DNA from: Qipengyuania marincola
GTDB lineage: Bacteria > Pseudomonadota > Alphaproteobacteria > Sphingomonadales > Sphingomonadaceae
Assembly (NCBI RefSeq): GCF_029688625.1
Contig: NZ_JARULC010000002.1
Span: 1-64,000, forward strand
Length of the DNA stretch: 64,000 nt
Direction of reading: 5' to 3'
In this document: piece after piece, positions 53,891 to 62,647 of the stretch
Position numbering within the stretch: the first letter of the stretch is position 1
Layout of the letters: every line of letters starts with the position of its first letter
Position numbers and translations under genes: made by a program
Notes under the pieces: generated by a model
What the model was told of the DNA's origin: nothing
The model's input: only the letters and a program-made list of their open reading frames with translations
The model's database searches: none

Positions 53891-54573
53891 GCATCGACTG
53901 GTCGAACACCGCCCTTGTCGTGTTCGATCTCGACGGGACGCTTTATGACCAGCGTCCTGTCAGGGCGGCGATGGCGCGAGCCCTGCTGGCCGAAACCTTG
54001 CGGGAAGGCAGTCTGAGGACAGCCCGCATCCTGCGTGTTTACAGGCAGTCGGGCGAAAGACATCCCGACCCCATGCCGGACGATTTTTGTGCGTGGCGGA
54101 TCAATCATACCGCGCGGCGATGCGCAGTCGAGCCGGCGACTGTACGCACAACGGTCGATCAATGGATGCATAAACGCCCGCTCCCGCTGCTTCGACGGCA
54201 CAGGGTCGAAGGGCTGGAAAATGTATTTGCCGGCTTGCGCAGAACGGGACGGCGGATCGCCATATGGTCAGACTATCCGGTCGGCAGGAAACTGGCAGCG
54301 CTGGGATTGACCGCCGACTTCGAGTTGTGGACGGGCCAGCCACTCATGCAACGCCCGAAACCCGATCCCGAGGGATTGCGACATGTACTGGACAGCATGG
54401 GCACATCGCCTCGCGAGGCGCTCGTGATCGGCGATCGGTTCGACAGGGATTGGGAAGCGGCGCAGCGCCTCTCCATTCCGGTGTTCATGCGCTCGCGCAA
54501 GCGCGATCCGCGAGCGCCCACCTTCTGGCGATATACCGACCCAGCCTTTTCGCCCATCGTGCAGGAGCGATAG
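53887..54573 (+). CDS. HAD-superfamily phosphatase-like hydrolase
   Basis: This is a 228-residue HAD hydrolase. VVFDLDGTLYD is motif I with the nucleophile and acid aspartates, IAIWSDYPVG is motif II, K in QRPKPDPEG is motif III, and IGDRFDRDWEAA is motif IV. A cap of about 100 residues follows motif I. It would dephosphorylate a small substrate, possibly a polyprenyl-phospho-ribose-5-phosphate if the UbiA enzyme uses PRPP. It overlaps the UbiA gene by 4 bases. Confidence 0.88.
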   Translation: MSIDWSNTALVVFDLDGTLYDQRPVRAAMARALLAETLREGSLRTARILRVYRQSGERHPDPMPDDFCAWRINHTARRCAVEPATVRTTVDQWMHKRPLPLLRRHRVEGLENVFAGLRRTGRRIAIWSDYPVGRKLAALGLTADFELWTGQPLMQRPKPDPEGLRHVLDSMGTSPREALVIGDRFDRDWEAAQRLSIPVFMRSRKRDPRAPTFWRYTDPAFSPIVQER

Positions 54574-54574
54574 C

Positions 54575-54940
54575 ATGGCGCGCATGGTCGAAACTACGGT
54601 TATCGCTTTGGTTGACAGTCTGATCGACGAAGCCGGTATCCCGGCGACCGCCGCGCAGCGGGCGCATGCGGCCGGATATGTGCTGGAGACTATCGCCAGG
54701 ATGCCCGACCATTTCGGTTTGGGGTTTCGCGCACTCGCACTGCTCTTTTCGTGGTCCAGCGTAGCCCGGTACGGGCGCAGGTTCCATCTGCTTGCAAACG
54801 ACCAGCGACACGAACAATTGCGCGCGTGGCGCGGATCGGGTCTCTCCTTCCGCCGATCGATGCTGGCATTCTACGATGCCTTCGCGACCTTCGGGGTCTA
54901 TTCGGCTGCCTATCGCGATACGGATACCCCGCGACCGTGA
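54575..54940 (+). CDS. Small protein coupled to GMC oxidoreductase
   Basis: This is a 121-residue, mostly helical protein (MPDHFGLGFRALALLFSWSSVARYGRRFHLL, then RRSMLAFYDAFATFGVYSA). It begins 1 base after the HAD stop, and its stop overlaps the GMC GTG (GTGA). The size and position match the small helper subunits that precede many GMC/gluconate dehydrogenase large subunits, but no sequence motif proves this. Confidence 0.7.
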   Translation: MARMVETTVIALVDSLIDEAGIPATAAQRAHAAGYVLETIARMPDHFGLGFRALALLFSWSSVARYGRRFHLLANDQRHEQLRAWRGSGLSFRRSMLAFYDAFATFGVYSAAYRDTDTPRP

Positions 54941-56376
54941 CGGGCCACAGCGTCCTCGACACCGATATCCTCGTAATCGGGTCAGGCCCGGGAGGAAGCG
55001 TGGCGGCGACAAAATTCGCCGAGGCGGGCCGGTCGGTCCTGATGGTCGAGGAAGGTGAGCATTTGCCGCTGGATGCCACACCGCATTTCTCATGCGAGGA
55101 GATGCTGCACAAATATCGCAGCGCAGGGGTCGGTGTCGCACTTGGAAAACGCAAACTCGCCTGGGTGGAAGGATCGTGCGTTGGCGGCGGGAGCGAGGTT
55201 AATCGCGGCCTCTACCACCGAACCCCGCCCTACGTGCTCGAGCGGTGGGCACGCGACTATGGCGTCGTCGATTTGAGCCCCGGAGAGATGACACAGCATT
55301 TCGAGGCTTGCGAAGCTGTCGCGACGGTTCAGCACATGCCGGGAAAGCCCTCGGAGTCATCACAGGCGCTCGAGCGCGGGGCGACGAAAAAGGGCTGGAC
55401 CGCGATCGCTGCGCCGCGGCTGTACCGCTACGACACCGCCGATGGGCGTGGCAGCAAGCAATCCATGTCCGCAACCTTCGTGCCACGGTTCAAGGAGCTG
55501 GGCGGGAATCTGCTTGCCGATGTCCGTATCCAGCGCTTGCGCCGCACAAACCGCACGTGGGAGGCAAGCGGCGTGAGGACGTCAGGGGCGCAAAAAACAC
55601 AGATCACCATTCGCGCCGATACCGTCTTCGTCGCCTGCGGGGCGGTGCAGACGCCGGCCCTCCTGCGCCGATCGGGGATCAGGCATAATGTCGGAAACAG
55701 CCTGCGCTTTCATCCCATGCTCAAGATCATTGCCGAATTCGATCACGAGGTTAACGCGCCCGGCGATTTCGATCCGGTACATCAAATCAAGGAATTCGAG
55801 CCGCGATTCGGGATGGGCTGTTCGATAGCCAAGCCGCCGCTGCTTGCCATGCTTCAGGCCGCGCGCCCCGGAAACTGGACGTCGATCGAACGCGACTGGC
55901 GCCGCATGGGGATATATTACGTGCAGACGAGCGGCGGCCGCGCGACGGTTCGCAACCTGCCCGGCTTCGCATCGCCGCTGGTGCGCATCCATTTTACGCC
56001 TGAAGAGCTTTCAACGCTGGCCGACGGGTTGCGCCATCTGGCCGACGTACTGCTGGCCGCCGGCAGCGTACGCCTGCGCCCCTGCATCGCTGGTTATCCA
56101 GACCTCGACAGGCAAACCGGCCTGGCCGGATTGCCCGAGGCGCTCGAAGCGCCGGACGGCAGCCTGACATCCGTCCATGTCTTCTCGTCCTGTCCGATGG
56201 GCGAAGACCGGGCGCGCACCGCCACCGACTCTTTTGGAAAGGTGCATGGCACGGACGGGCTGTATATCTGCGACGCATCGCTTTTGTGCACGCCGACCAT
56301 TGCCAATCCGCAAGGGACGGTCATGGCGGTGGCGCATCGCAACGCCCTTGTCGCGCTCGATCGAAAATTCGGCTGA
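54937..56376 (+). CDS. GMC-family FAD oxidoreductase
   Basis: From GTG 54937 this is a 479-residue flavoprotein. ILVIGSGPGGSVAATKFAEAGRSVLMVEEG is the ADP-binding fold, VEGSCVGGGSEVNRGLYHR is the first GMC signature, FVACGAVQTPALLRRSG the second, and SVHVFSSCPMG with the C-terminal NPQGTVMAVAHRNALVAL completes the substrate and FAD site. It oxidises an alcohol or sugar-type carbon; in this cluster it could act on the prenyl-linked sugar. It overlaps the small gene as GTGA. Substrate is unproven. Confidence 0.88.
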   Translation: MTGHSVLDTDILVIGSGPGGSVAATKFAEAGRSVLMVEEGEHLPLDATPHFSCEEMLHKYRSAGVGVALGKRKLAWVEGSCVGGGSEVNRGLYHRTPPYVLERWARDYGVVDLSPGEMTQHFEACEAVATVQHMPGKPSESSQALERGATKKGWTAIAAPRLYRYDTADGRGSKQSMSATFVPRFKELGGNLLADVRIQRLRRTNRTWEASGVRTSGAQKTQITIRADTVFVACGAVQTPALLRRSGIRHNVGNSLRFHPMLKIIAEFDHEVNAPGDFDPVHQIKEFEPRFGMGCSIAKPPLLAMLQAARPGNWTSIERDWRRMGIYYVQTSGGRATVRNLPGFASPLVRIHFTPEELSTLADGLRHLADVLLAAGSVRLRPCIAGYPDLDRQTGLAGLPEALEAPDGSLTSVHVFSSCPMGEDRARTATDSFGKVHGTDGLYICDASLLCTPTIANPQGTVMAVAHRNALVALDRKFG

Positions 56377-56379
56377 TGC

Positions 56380-57426
56380 CTAGCGTCGTGTTGCAAACGC
56401 CTGCGTGCGCGCTTGTCCATGCAGCATCAGCCAGCCGATAGCGAAGAGCGCCGTCGGCAACCACAGGACGAGATGCGCCGTGAGGATGACGGCTGCCGCG
56501 AAATTGCGTTCAACCCCGACTGCATCGAACGCCAGCACGCCGAAATACTCGTAAGTGCCAAAATGGCCGGGTAGCGCCGGGACCAGCGTCCCGAGCGTCG
56601 ATATGGCAAAGGCGAAGAAGGGTTTGACAAGTTCGCCACCCGATCCCCCGAGCCCGATCCAGGCACCGAGCACGACCGCGCTTTCGAGCAACCAGATGAC
56701 GAGCGAGAAAGCGAAATATCCGCACACTCTGCGCACCGAGCGGAACTGACCGATCGCGTCCGCCACACTCTGAAGGAATGCAGCAAGCTGTTGCCAGAAG
56801 CTGCTCCGCCAGTGTGCAAGCCACCCGCTCGCCAGCCGCAGCAGGCGCGGCGCGAAGACGACCGAAAGACCGGCCGCCGCGGCCACGCCGAGCACGATCC
56901 GCAGCGTCGCGAGGACCGGTTCCTGCAGCGTCGCCCCGATCACCCACATTGCAATGGCCGCTAGGGCAAGAATGCTGACGAGGTCGAAGACCCGCTCGAG
57001 GATCATTGCGGCCAGCAATTTGCTGACCGGGAGATCGAACGCGCGATTGAACCAGTAGACCCGGAAGACGTCGCCCAGGCGTAAGGGCAGGATATCGCTG
57101 ATCCCGAAGCTTGCGACAAAGGGCGCGACTGTGGACTGGAGAGGGACCTTCTTTCGCTCGTCCACGCCCAGCAACATCCAGAATCGTATCGCGCGCAGGA
57201 TGAAGTCCAGCAGATAGGCCCCCAGCCCGATCAGGACCGGCCACCACGACAAATCGCCGATGATCGAAAGGGTGGCGCGCAGGTCGACCGAGCGGACGAA
57301 AAGCAGCATGAAGACCGCCCCGCACAGCACGCCGAACGCAATACGCAGCCAACGCAGCCGGCTTGCCCGTCGCTGCACGCCCTCGCCCGAACGCTGATGT
57401 TCGGTCGCTCCTATCCTTTCCTCCAT
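56380..57426 (-). CDS. UPF0104/LPG-synthase transmembrane-domain protein
   Basis: This is a 348-residue membrane protein with eight or so helices. Conserved blocks are LRAIRFWMLL, SFGISDILPLRLGDVFRVYWFNR, LAAMILERVFDLVSILAL and PALPGHFGTYEYFGVLAF, which define the lysylphosphatidylglycerol-synthase TM/UPF0104 family. Members without the soluble aminoacyltransferase domain are thought to be lipid flippases or transport-related. It is convergent with the GMC gene (3 bases apart) and divergent from the symporter. A flippase for a polyprenyl-linked intermediate is inference. Confidence 0.85.
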   Translation of the reverse strand: MEERIGATEHQRSGEGVQRRASRLRWLRIAFGVLCGAVFMLLFVRSVDLRATLSIIGDLSWWPVLIGLGAYLLDFILRAIRFWMLLGVDERKKVPLQSTVAPFVASFGISDILPLRLGDVFRVYWFNRAFDLPVSKLLAAMILERVFDLVSILALAAIAMWVIGATLQEPVLATLRIVLGVAAAAGLSVVFAPRLLRLASGWLAHWRSSFWQQLAAFLQSVADAIGQFRSVRRVCGYFAFSLVIWLLESAVVLGAWIGLGGSGGELVKPFFAFAISTLGTLVPALPGHFGTYEYFGVLAFDAVGVERNFAAAVILTAHLVLWLPTALFAIGWLMLHGQARTQAFATRR

Positions 57427-57554
57427 CGAAAGCCCTCGCCGAGCGGAGAATGCTAGGCGAACCGGAGAGCAGCGACAATTTATCCATCGGTATAGCGCCG
57501 CAATTGCAAGACCCCGGATTGCGGGCGGATTGCCGGCTGCGCTAGGGCAGGTCC

Positions 57555-59261
57555 GTGGGGGATACGCTGACCTGGACGATCGCGAACTGCGGCCTGGTGA
57601 TGGCGCTTGTCGCTTTTCTCAGCTGGCGAACCGCGCGCGGCGCTTCCGACAGCCGCGACAGCTATTTCCTCGCCGGCCGCGGTCTGGGCGCCACCTTCAT
57701 CGCCGGATCGCTGTTGCTGACCAACCTCTCGGCCGAGCAGATGGTCGGGCTGAACGGCTCGGCTTACGGATACAACCTGTCGAGCATGGCCTGGGAGGTG
57801 ACCGCTGCGATCGCGACTGTGGCGATGGCCTTCGTGTTTCTGCCGCGATATCTCGCGGGCGCCTTTACGACCCTGCCCGAATTTCTGGCCGAGCGTTTCG
57901 ATGGCGGTACGCGGCAGCTTTCGGTGCTGCTGTTCCTCCTTGGCTACGGCCTCGTGACAATCCCATCGGTGCTCTACTCCGGTGCATTGGCGGTGATGCA
58001 GTTCTTCGATGCGCCCGGATTGCTGGGCATTGGCTATGTACCGGCGCTTTGGGTGACAGTGGTCATCATCGGTGCAAGCGGCGCTGCCTATGCCGTGTTC
58101 GGCGGGCTGAAGGCGGTGGCGGTTTCGGATACGCTCAATGGCATTGGCCTGCTGGTCATCGGGTTGCTGGTGCCGATCCTTGGCCTCGTCGCTCTGGGAG
58201 GCGGGGATTTCCTCGCGGGACTTTCGAAGCTGGCGGCAGATCATCCCGACAAGCTCAATGCCATCGGCGCCGCGGACGATCCGACGCCCTTCGGAACACT
58301 CTTCACCGGCATGATTTTCGCCAATCTCTTCTATTGGTGCACCAACCAATACGTGATCCAGCGCACACTCGGAGCACGGTCGCTGGCAGAGGGGCAAAAA
58401 GGCGTGCTCGCCTCCGGTTTCTTCAAGCTGCTGGTGCCTTTCATGATGATGATCCCCGGGGTCATCGCCTTTCATCTCTACGGCCCCGGGTTGGCGACCA
58501 TCGACCGGGCTTATCCGCGGCTGGTCGAAGATGTCCTGCCCGCGTGGCTGTCGGGCGTATTCCTGGCCGTATTGCTCGGCGCGGTGTTCAGCTCGTTCAA
58601 CTCGCTGCTCAACAGTGCCGCGACTCTATTCACACTCGATATCTGGGCACCGCTCAAGCGCCAGATACCGGACGACCGCCAGCTGGTCAGAATTGCGAAG
58701 CGGGTCAGCGTCGTTATCGCGCTCGCCTCCTTCGCCGTCGCGCCGCTGCTGCACTATGCGGAAGAGGGCCTGTGGCAGATCGTGCGGATTTTCACCGGCT
58801 TTTATAACATCCCGACCGTCGCAGTGGTCATCGTCGGCCTGTTCACCCGTCGTGTCCCGGCGCTCGGCGCGAAGCTCGCCATCGTGTTCCACGTGATCGC
58901 CTATGGACTGCTGCGCTTCGTCTTCGATGACATCGTGACGCTTCACTTCATCCACCTCTACGCGATCCTGTTCGTCATCGAGGTGGGCATCATGCTGGCT
59001 GTTGGCGCCCTGCGTCCGCGGGTCGAAGCCTACATTCCGCCGCACGAGCAGCCGGTCGACATGACGCCTTGGCGCCATGCGCACAGCACCGCTTTCACGT
59101 TGCTGAGCTGCGTCGTCGCGCTTTACGTGGTGTTCTCTCCGCTCGGCGTGGCGGGTGCAGAAACGATAATGCCAGCAGCAACGATCCTTGCGGCGCTGCT
59201 GCTGGCGAATATCGCGGTGTGGGCGAAGCCCGGCCTGCTCAGACCACGGCGTCGCGCTTGA
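57555..59261 (+). CDS. Sodium/solute symporter (SSS/SLC5 family)
   Basis: This is a 568-residue, about fourteen-helix symporter starting at GTG 57555. SYFLAGRGLGATFIAGSLLLTNLSAEQMVGLNGSAY, TLPEFLAERFDGGTRQLSV and AVFGGLKAVAVSDTLNG are SSS landmarks, resembling the SglT/sugar branch. Substrate is not clear. Its 3' end overlaps the convergent aldehyde dehydrogenase by 23 bases. GGCAGG precedes the start. Confidence 0.85.
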   Translation: MGDTLTWTIANCGLVMALVAFLSWRTARGASDSRDSYFLAGRGLGATFIAGSLLLTNLSAEQMVGLNGSAYGYNLSSMAWEVTAAIATVAMAFVFLPRYLAGAFTTLPEFLAERFDGGTRQLSVLLFLLGYGLVTIPSVLYSGALAVMQFFDAPGLLGIGYVPALWVTVVIIGASGAAYAVFGGLKAVAVSDTLNGIGLLVIGLLVPILGLVALGGGDFLAGLSKLAADHPDKLNAIGAADDPTPFGTLFTGMIFANLFYWCTNQYVIQRTLGARSLAEGQKGVLASGFFKLLVPFMMMIPGVIAFHLYGPGLATIDRAYPRLVEDVLPAWLSGVFLAVLLGAVFSSFNSLLNSAATLFTLDIWAPLKRQIPDDRQLVRIAKRVSVVIALASFAVAPLLHYAEEGLWQIVRIFTGFYNIPTVAVVIVGLFTRRVPALGAKLAIVFHVIAYGLLRFVFDDIVTLHFIHLYAILFVIEVGIMLAVGALRPRVEAYIPPHEQPVDMTPWRHAHSTAFTLLSCVVALYVVFSPLGVAGAETIMPAATILAALLLANIAVWAKPGLLRPRRRA

Positions 59262-60660
59262 CCGTGATCACCTGCGGATAGGTGAATTCCTTCAGCCCAT
59301 CGACGCCGTATTCGGCGCCGAAGCCCGACTGCTTATGCCCGCCGAAAGGCGAGAAGGGCGACAGGTGCATGAATTCGTTGATCCAAACCGTGCCGGTTTC
59401 GAGCTGTTCGGCAATCTCGACGCCCTTGTCGGTGTCCTTCGTCCAGACTGCACCGGCGAGGCCGTATTCCGAATTGTTCGCCCGCTCGATCACTTCATCG
59501 ATACTGTCGAACTTGAGCAGCGGCATGACGGGTCCGAACTGTTCCTCGGCCACGATCCGCGCATCTTCGGGCGGGTTGTCGAGGATGGTGATCGGCACGT
59601 AGTAGCCGGTGCCGGACGGGTCTTTGTCGCCACCGGTCAGGAACTTGTAGCCGTTGTCCTTGGCATCCTGGATCAGCTCCAGCACGCGCTCGTACTGCTT
59701 CTTGTTCTGGATCGGGCCGACGCCCGTCCCCTGCTGCGATCCGTCGCCCACGACCACGCTCTTGGCGTATTCGGCAATGGCCTTGCTAAGGTCGTCGTAG
59801 ATGTCCTTGTGGATGTAGACGCGCTTGGCAGCGATGCAGACCTGGCCCGCGTTGGAGAAGCTGGACCAGAACAGCTGCTCGGCCACCTTCTCGACATCGG
59901 CATCGGGCAGCACGATCGAGGCATCGTTGCCGCCGAGCTCCAGCGTGATCCGCTTCAGGTCGCCGCTGGCGCCTTCCATGATCTTCTTTCCCGTAGCGGT
60001 GGAGCCAGTGAAGGTGATCTTGTCGATATCCGGATGTTCGGTGATCATCGGGCCGAGGCTATCCTCGCCGGTGATGATATTGACCGTGCCGGCGGGCACC
60101 ACGTCCTTGATCAACTCGGCGATCCGCAGCGTCGTCAGCGGCGTGAAAGGCGAAGGTTTGAGCACGATGGTGCAGCCTGCGACCAGCGCCGGAACAATCT
60201 TCTGGATCGCCATCATAACCGGGAAGTTCCATGGCACGATGCCACCGACCACGCCTACCGGAACACGGCGGGTACGCGACAGGCGCTGCTCGTCATCCTG
60301 ATTGACCACCTCGTCCAGCGTCAGTGTCGACTGCGCAGCGGCGAGGCCGGCGGCTCCGTAGATTTCCTGCTGCGCCTGCGCATGCGGCTTGCCCTGCTCG
60401 GTGGTCAGGAGACGGTAAAGCTCGTCGGCATTGTCCTTGATTGCGGCGGCGATTCCCTGGACGACCTTCTGGCGCTCCTCCGCGCTCGTCTTCTTCCATT
60501 CCTTGAAGGCACGGCGAGCAGCGGCAACAGCAGTGTCCAGCTCATCCTTCCCGCAGGCGGGTACGCGGCCGACGACCTGCTCGTTGGCCGGGTTGAGCAC
60601 CTCCAGCCATTCGCCATTGTCGACCAGCTTGCCGTCGATAAGGTTCTTGTAGTCGGTCAT
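59239..60660 (-). CDS. NAD(P)-dependent aldehyde dehydrogenase
   Basis: This is a 473-residue ALDH. PWNFPVMM (N145), K168 in VLKPS, FTGSTATGKKIM, E241 in LELGG and the nucleophile C275 in GQVCIAAKR are all in place. Its closest description is the betaine-aldehyde/aminobutyraldehyde or general aldehyde type. ATG 60660 has GGGAGAG before it. It converges with the symporter gene; the divergent acyl-CoA dehydrogenases may belong to the same catabolic route. Confidence 0.95.
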   Translation of the reverse strand: MTDYKNLIDGKLVDNGEWLEVLNPANEQVVGRVPACGKDELDTAVAAARRAFKEWKKTSAEERQKVVQGIAAAIKDNADELYRLLTTEQGKPHAQAQQEIYGAAGLAAAQSTLTLDEVVNQDDEQRLSRTRRVPVGVVGGIVPWNFPVMMAIQKIVPALVAGCTIVLKPSPFTPLTTLRIAELIKDVVPAGTVNIITGEDSLGPMITEHPDIDKITFTGSTATGKKIMEGASGDLKRITLELGGNDASIVLPDADVEKVAEQLFWSSFSNAGQVCIAAKRVYIHKDIYDDLSKAIAEYAKSVVVGDGSQQGTGVGPIQNKKQYERVLELIQDAKDNGYKFLTGGDKDPSGTGYYVPITILDNPPEDARIVAEEQFGPVMPLLKFDSIDEVIERANNSEYGLAGAVWTKDTDKGVEIAEQLETGTVWINEFMHLSPFSPFGGHKQSGFGAEYGVDGLKEFTYPQVITVKRDAVV

Positions 60661-60785
60661 GTCTCTCTCCCGGAAATTCGTGGGTCCCGTCTCTTGAGTC
60701 GCAATGTGAGGCGATTCGTTGCTCGTTGCAACGGGTCTTGCGGCGCGGCGGCAAATTGGTGAGAGAGAACGTGAGAGGAGAGCGC

Positions 60786-61922
60786 GTGCAGACCTTCGCC
60801 ACCGAAGCCGTCGACTGGCCGGACAGCGCCCCCGCGCTGCGCCAGAAAGTTCGTGCGCTCGTGGCGGAGCATGGCGAGCGCGATCCGGTCCGCCGAGCCA
60901 ATTGCTGGACCAAGGCGGCCCCGGGCTTCAGCCGCATGCTAGGCGAGGCAGGGCTTCTCGGGATGACCTGGCCGAAAGAGTACGGCGGGCACGAGCGCAG
61001 CCAGCTCGAACGCTATGTCGTGATCGAGGAGTTGCTGGCCGCCGGCGCTCCGGTAGGCGCGCACTGGATAGCGGACCGGCAAAGCGGGCCTTTGCTGTTG
61101 CGGCTCGGCAATGACGAGCTGAAGGCGCGCTGGGTGCCCGGCATGGTGCGCGGCGAGATATTCGCCTGCATCGGCCTGTCGGAGCCGAACTCGGGCTCGG
61201 ATCTTGCCTCGGTCAGGACAGCGGCTCGCCGCGATCGCGATGATTGGATTATCAACGGCCAGAAGGTCTGGACTACGGGCGCGCATTGGTCGCATTTCAT
61301 GATCGCGCTGATCCGCTCCGAAGCAGGCTCTGAACGCCAGCAGGGCCTCTCGCAATTTGTGATCCCGCTCGACGCACCCGGTGTGACGGTGAAGCCAATC
61401 GTCGACCTCACCGGCGCGCATGAATTCAACGAGGTGTTCTTCGAGGACGTCCGCGTGCCGGCCTCCGCCCTGCTCGGTGAAGAAGGCCAGGGTTGGCGGC
61501 AAGCGACTGCGGAACTCTCGCTCGAGCGGTCCGGTCCGGAGCGATACCTCTCGTCGATGGTGCTGTTCCTCGAATTGGTGCGCCACGCCGGAGAGCATTC
61601 GGACCCGGTCACGCGCGACCTTGTCGGCAGGCTTGCTTCGGAAGCGTGGACCTTGCGGCTGATGAGCGCATCGGTGGCTGCCAAGCTGGCCAGGGGCGAA
61701 GATCCCGCGCTGGAGGCAACGATAGTGAAGGATCTCGGCAATGCCTACGAGCAGGCAATCCCGGAACTGGTTCAGTCAGCGATCGAGATGGACCTGACAG
61801 GCGACGATGTGCTCGCAAGCGTCACGGCGTATTTGCTTCAGGTGGCGCCGAGCTTCTCGTTGCGTGGCGGCACACGCGAAATCCTCAAGGGGATCATTGC
61901 GCGGGGACTGGGGCTACGATGA
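60786..61922 (+). CDS. Acyl-CoA dehydrogenase, full-length partner
   Basis: From GTG 60786 this is a 378-residue flavoenzyme. FACIGLSEPNSGSDLASVRTAA and VWTTGAHWSHFMIALIR form the FAD/acyl binding middle domain, and FSLRGGTREILKGIIARGLGL is the conserved C-terminus. GAGGAGAG before the GTG is a strong ribosome site; an ATG-like frame to 60726 is less likely. It is coupled by ATGA to a shorter partner, as in heterotetrameric acyl-CoA dehydrogenases of sterol and branched substrates. Confidence 0.92.
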   Translation: MQTFATEAVDWPDSAPALRQKVRALVAEHGERDPVRRANCWTKAAPGFSRMLGEAGLLGMTWPKEYGGHERSQLERYVVIEELLAAGAPVGAHWIADRQSGPLLLRLGNDELKARWVPGMVRGEIFACIGLSEPNSGSDLASVRTAARRDRDDWIINGQKVWTTGAHWSHFMIALIRSEAGSERQQGLSQFVIPLDAPGVTVKPIVDLTGAHEFNEVFFEDVRVPASALLGEEGQGWRQATAELSLERSGPERYLSSMVLFLELVRHAGEHSDPVTRDLVGRLASEAWTLRLMSASVAAKLARGEDPALEATIVKDLGNAYEQAIPELVQSAIEMDLTGDDVLASVTAYLLQVAPSFSLRGGTREILKGIIARGLGLR

Positions 61923-62647
61923 GCGACACGCGCCGCATGCTGGCCGAAATGGCCGACCCGCTGTTTGCCGAGCTTGGCCCCCAAGCCGACAAGAGCGATT
62001 TGGCCCGGCTTGAGGAGCTTGGCCTTCCATTGCTGCTGGTTTCCGAAGAGGATGGCGGTTTTGGCGGCAACCATGTCGATGCGCTGACGGTTTTTCGTCT
62101 TGCCGGCTATCATGCGCTCGGATTGCCGCTGGTCGAGCAGATTATCGCACGGCGTGAGGTGGAGGGAAGCGACGCGCACTTCCGTCTCGGGGCCTTCGCG
62201 CGCACCGCGCAAATCGCCGGCGCGCTCGACGCGGCGCTGGCAATAAGCGTTGCATACGTCAACGAGCGCCAGCAGTTCGGGCGGCCATTGGCAAAGTTTC
62301 AGGCGGTGCAGCAGGACCTCGCCACTTTCGCCTGCGAGGCGGCAGCCGCCAACTGTGCGGCGATGGGCGCTGCCGAAGCGCTAGACCGCGGCGATGCGGC
62401 TTTCGAAGTCGCTGCCGCCAAGCTGCGCGCCAACAGCGCGGCAAGTGCAGGCGCGAGGATTGCCCACCAGGTTCATGGGGCGATCGGCTTCACACAGGAA
62501 TACCCGCTTCATTATCTGACCGGTCGCTTACGCAAGTGGCGAAGCGAGTTCGGCGGCGATGCGCATTGGGGCCGTGTATTGGGTGACCTCGTCGTGGCCC
62601 GCGGCGCCGATCTGTTCTGGCCGGACCTTACGGCGCGCACCGGCTAG
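61919..62647 (+). CDS. Short acyl-CoA dehydrogenase partner subunit
   Basis: This is a 242-residue protein from ATG 61919. An N-terminal helical domain (GLPLLLVSEEDGGFGGNHVDAL) is joined nearly directly to the C-terminal helical domain (VAYVNERQQFGRPLAKFQAVQQDLA and HGAIGFTQEYPLHYLTGRLRKWR). The beta domain in the middle (about 100 residues) is missing compared with full-length enzymes of about 380. It has the layout of non-catalytic beta subunits in alpha2beta2 enzymes. Its stop overlaps the convergent LuxR gene. Confidence 0.85.
   Translation: MSDTRRMLAEMADPLFAELGPQADKSDLARLEELGLPLLLVSEEDGGFGGNHVDALTVFRLAGYHALGLPLVEQIIARREVEGSDAHFRLGAFARTAQIAGALDAALAISVAYVNERQQFGRPLAKFQAVQQDLATFACEAAAANCAAMGAAEALDRGDAAFEVAAAKLRANSAASAGARIAHQVHGAIGFTQEYPLHYLTGRLRKWRSEFGGDAHWGRVLGDLVVARGADLFWPDLTARTG

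Noticed and set aside
59188..60762. 524-codon plus-strand frame
   Set aside because: It is antisense to the aldehyde dehydrogenase, whose catalytic residues are all present.
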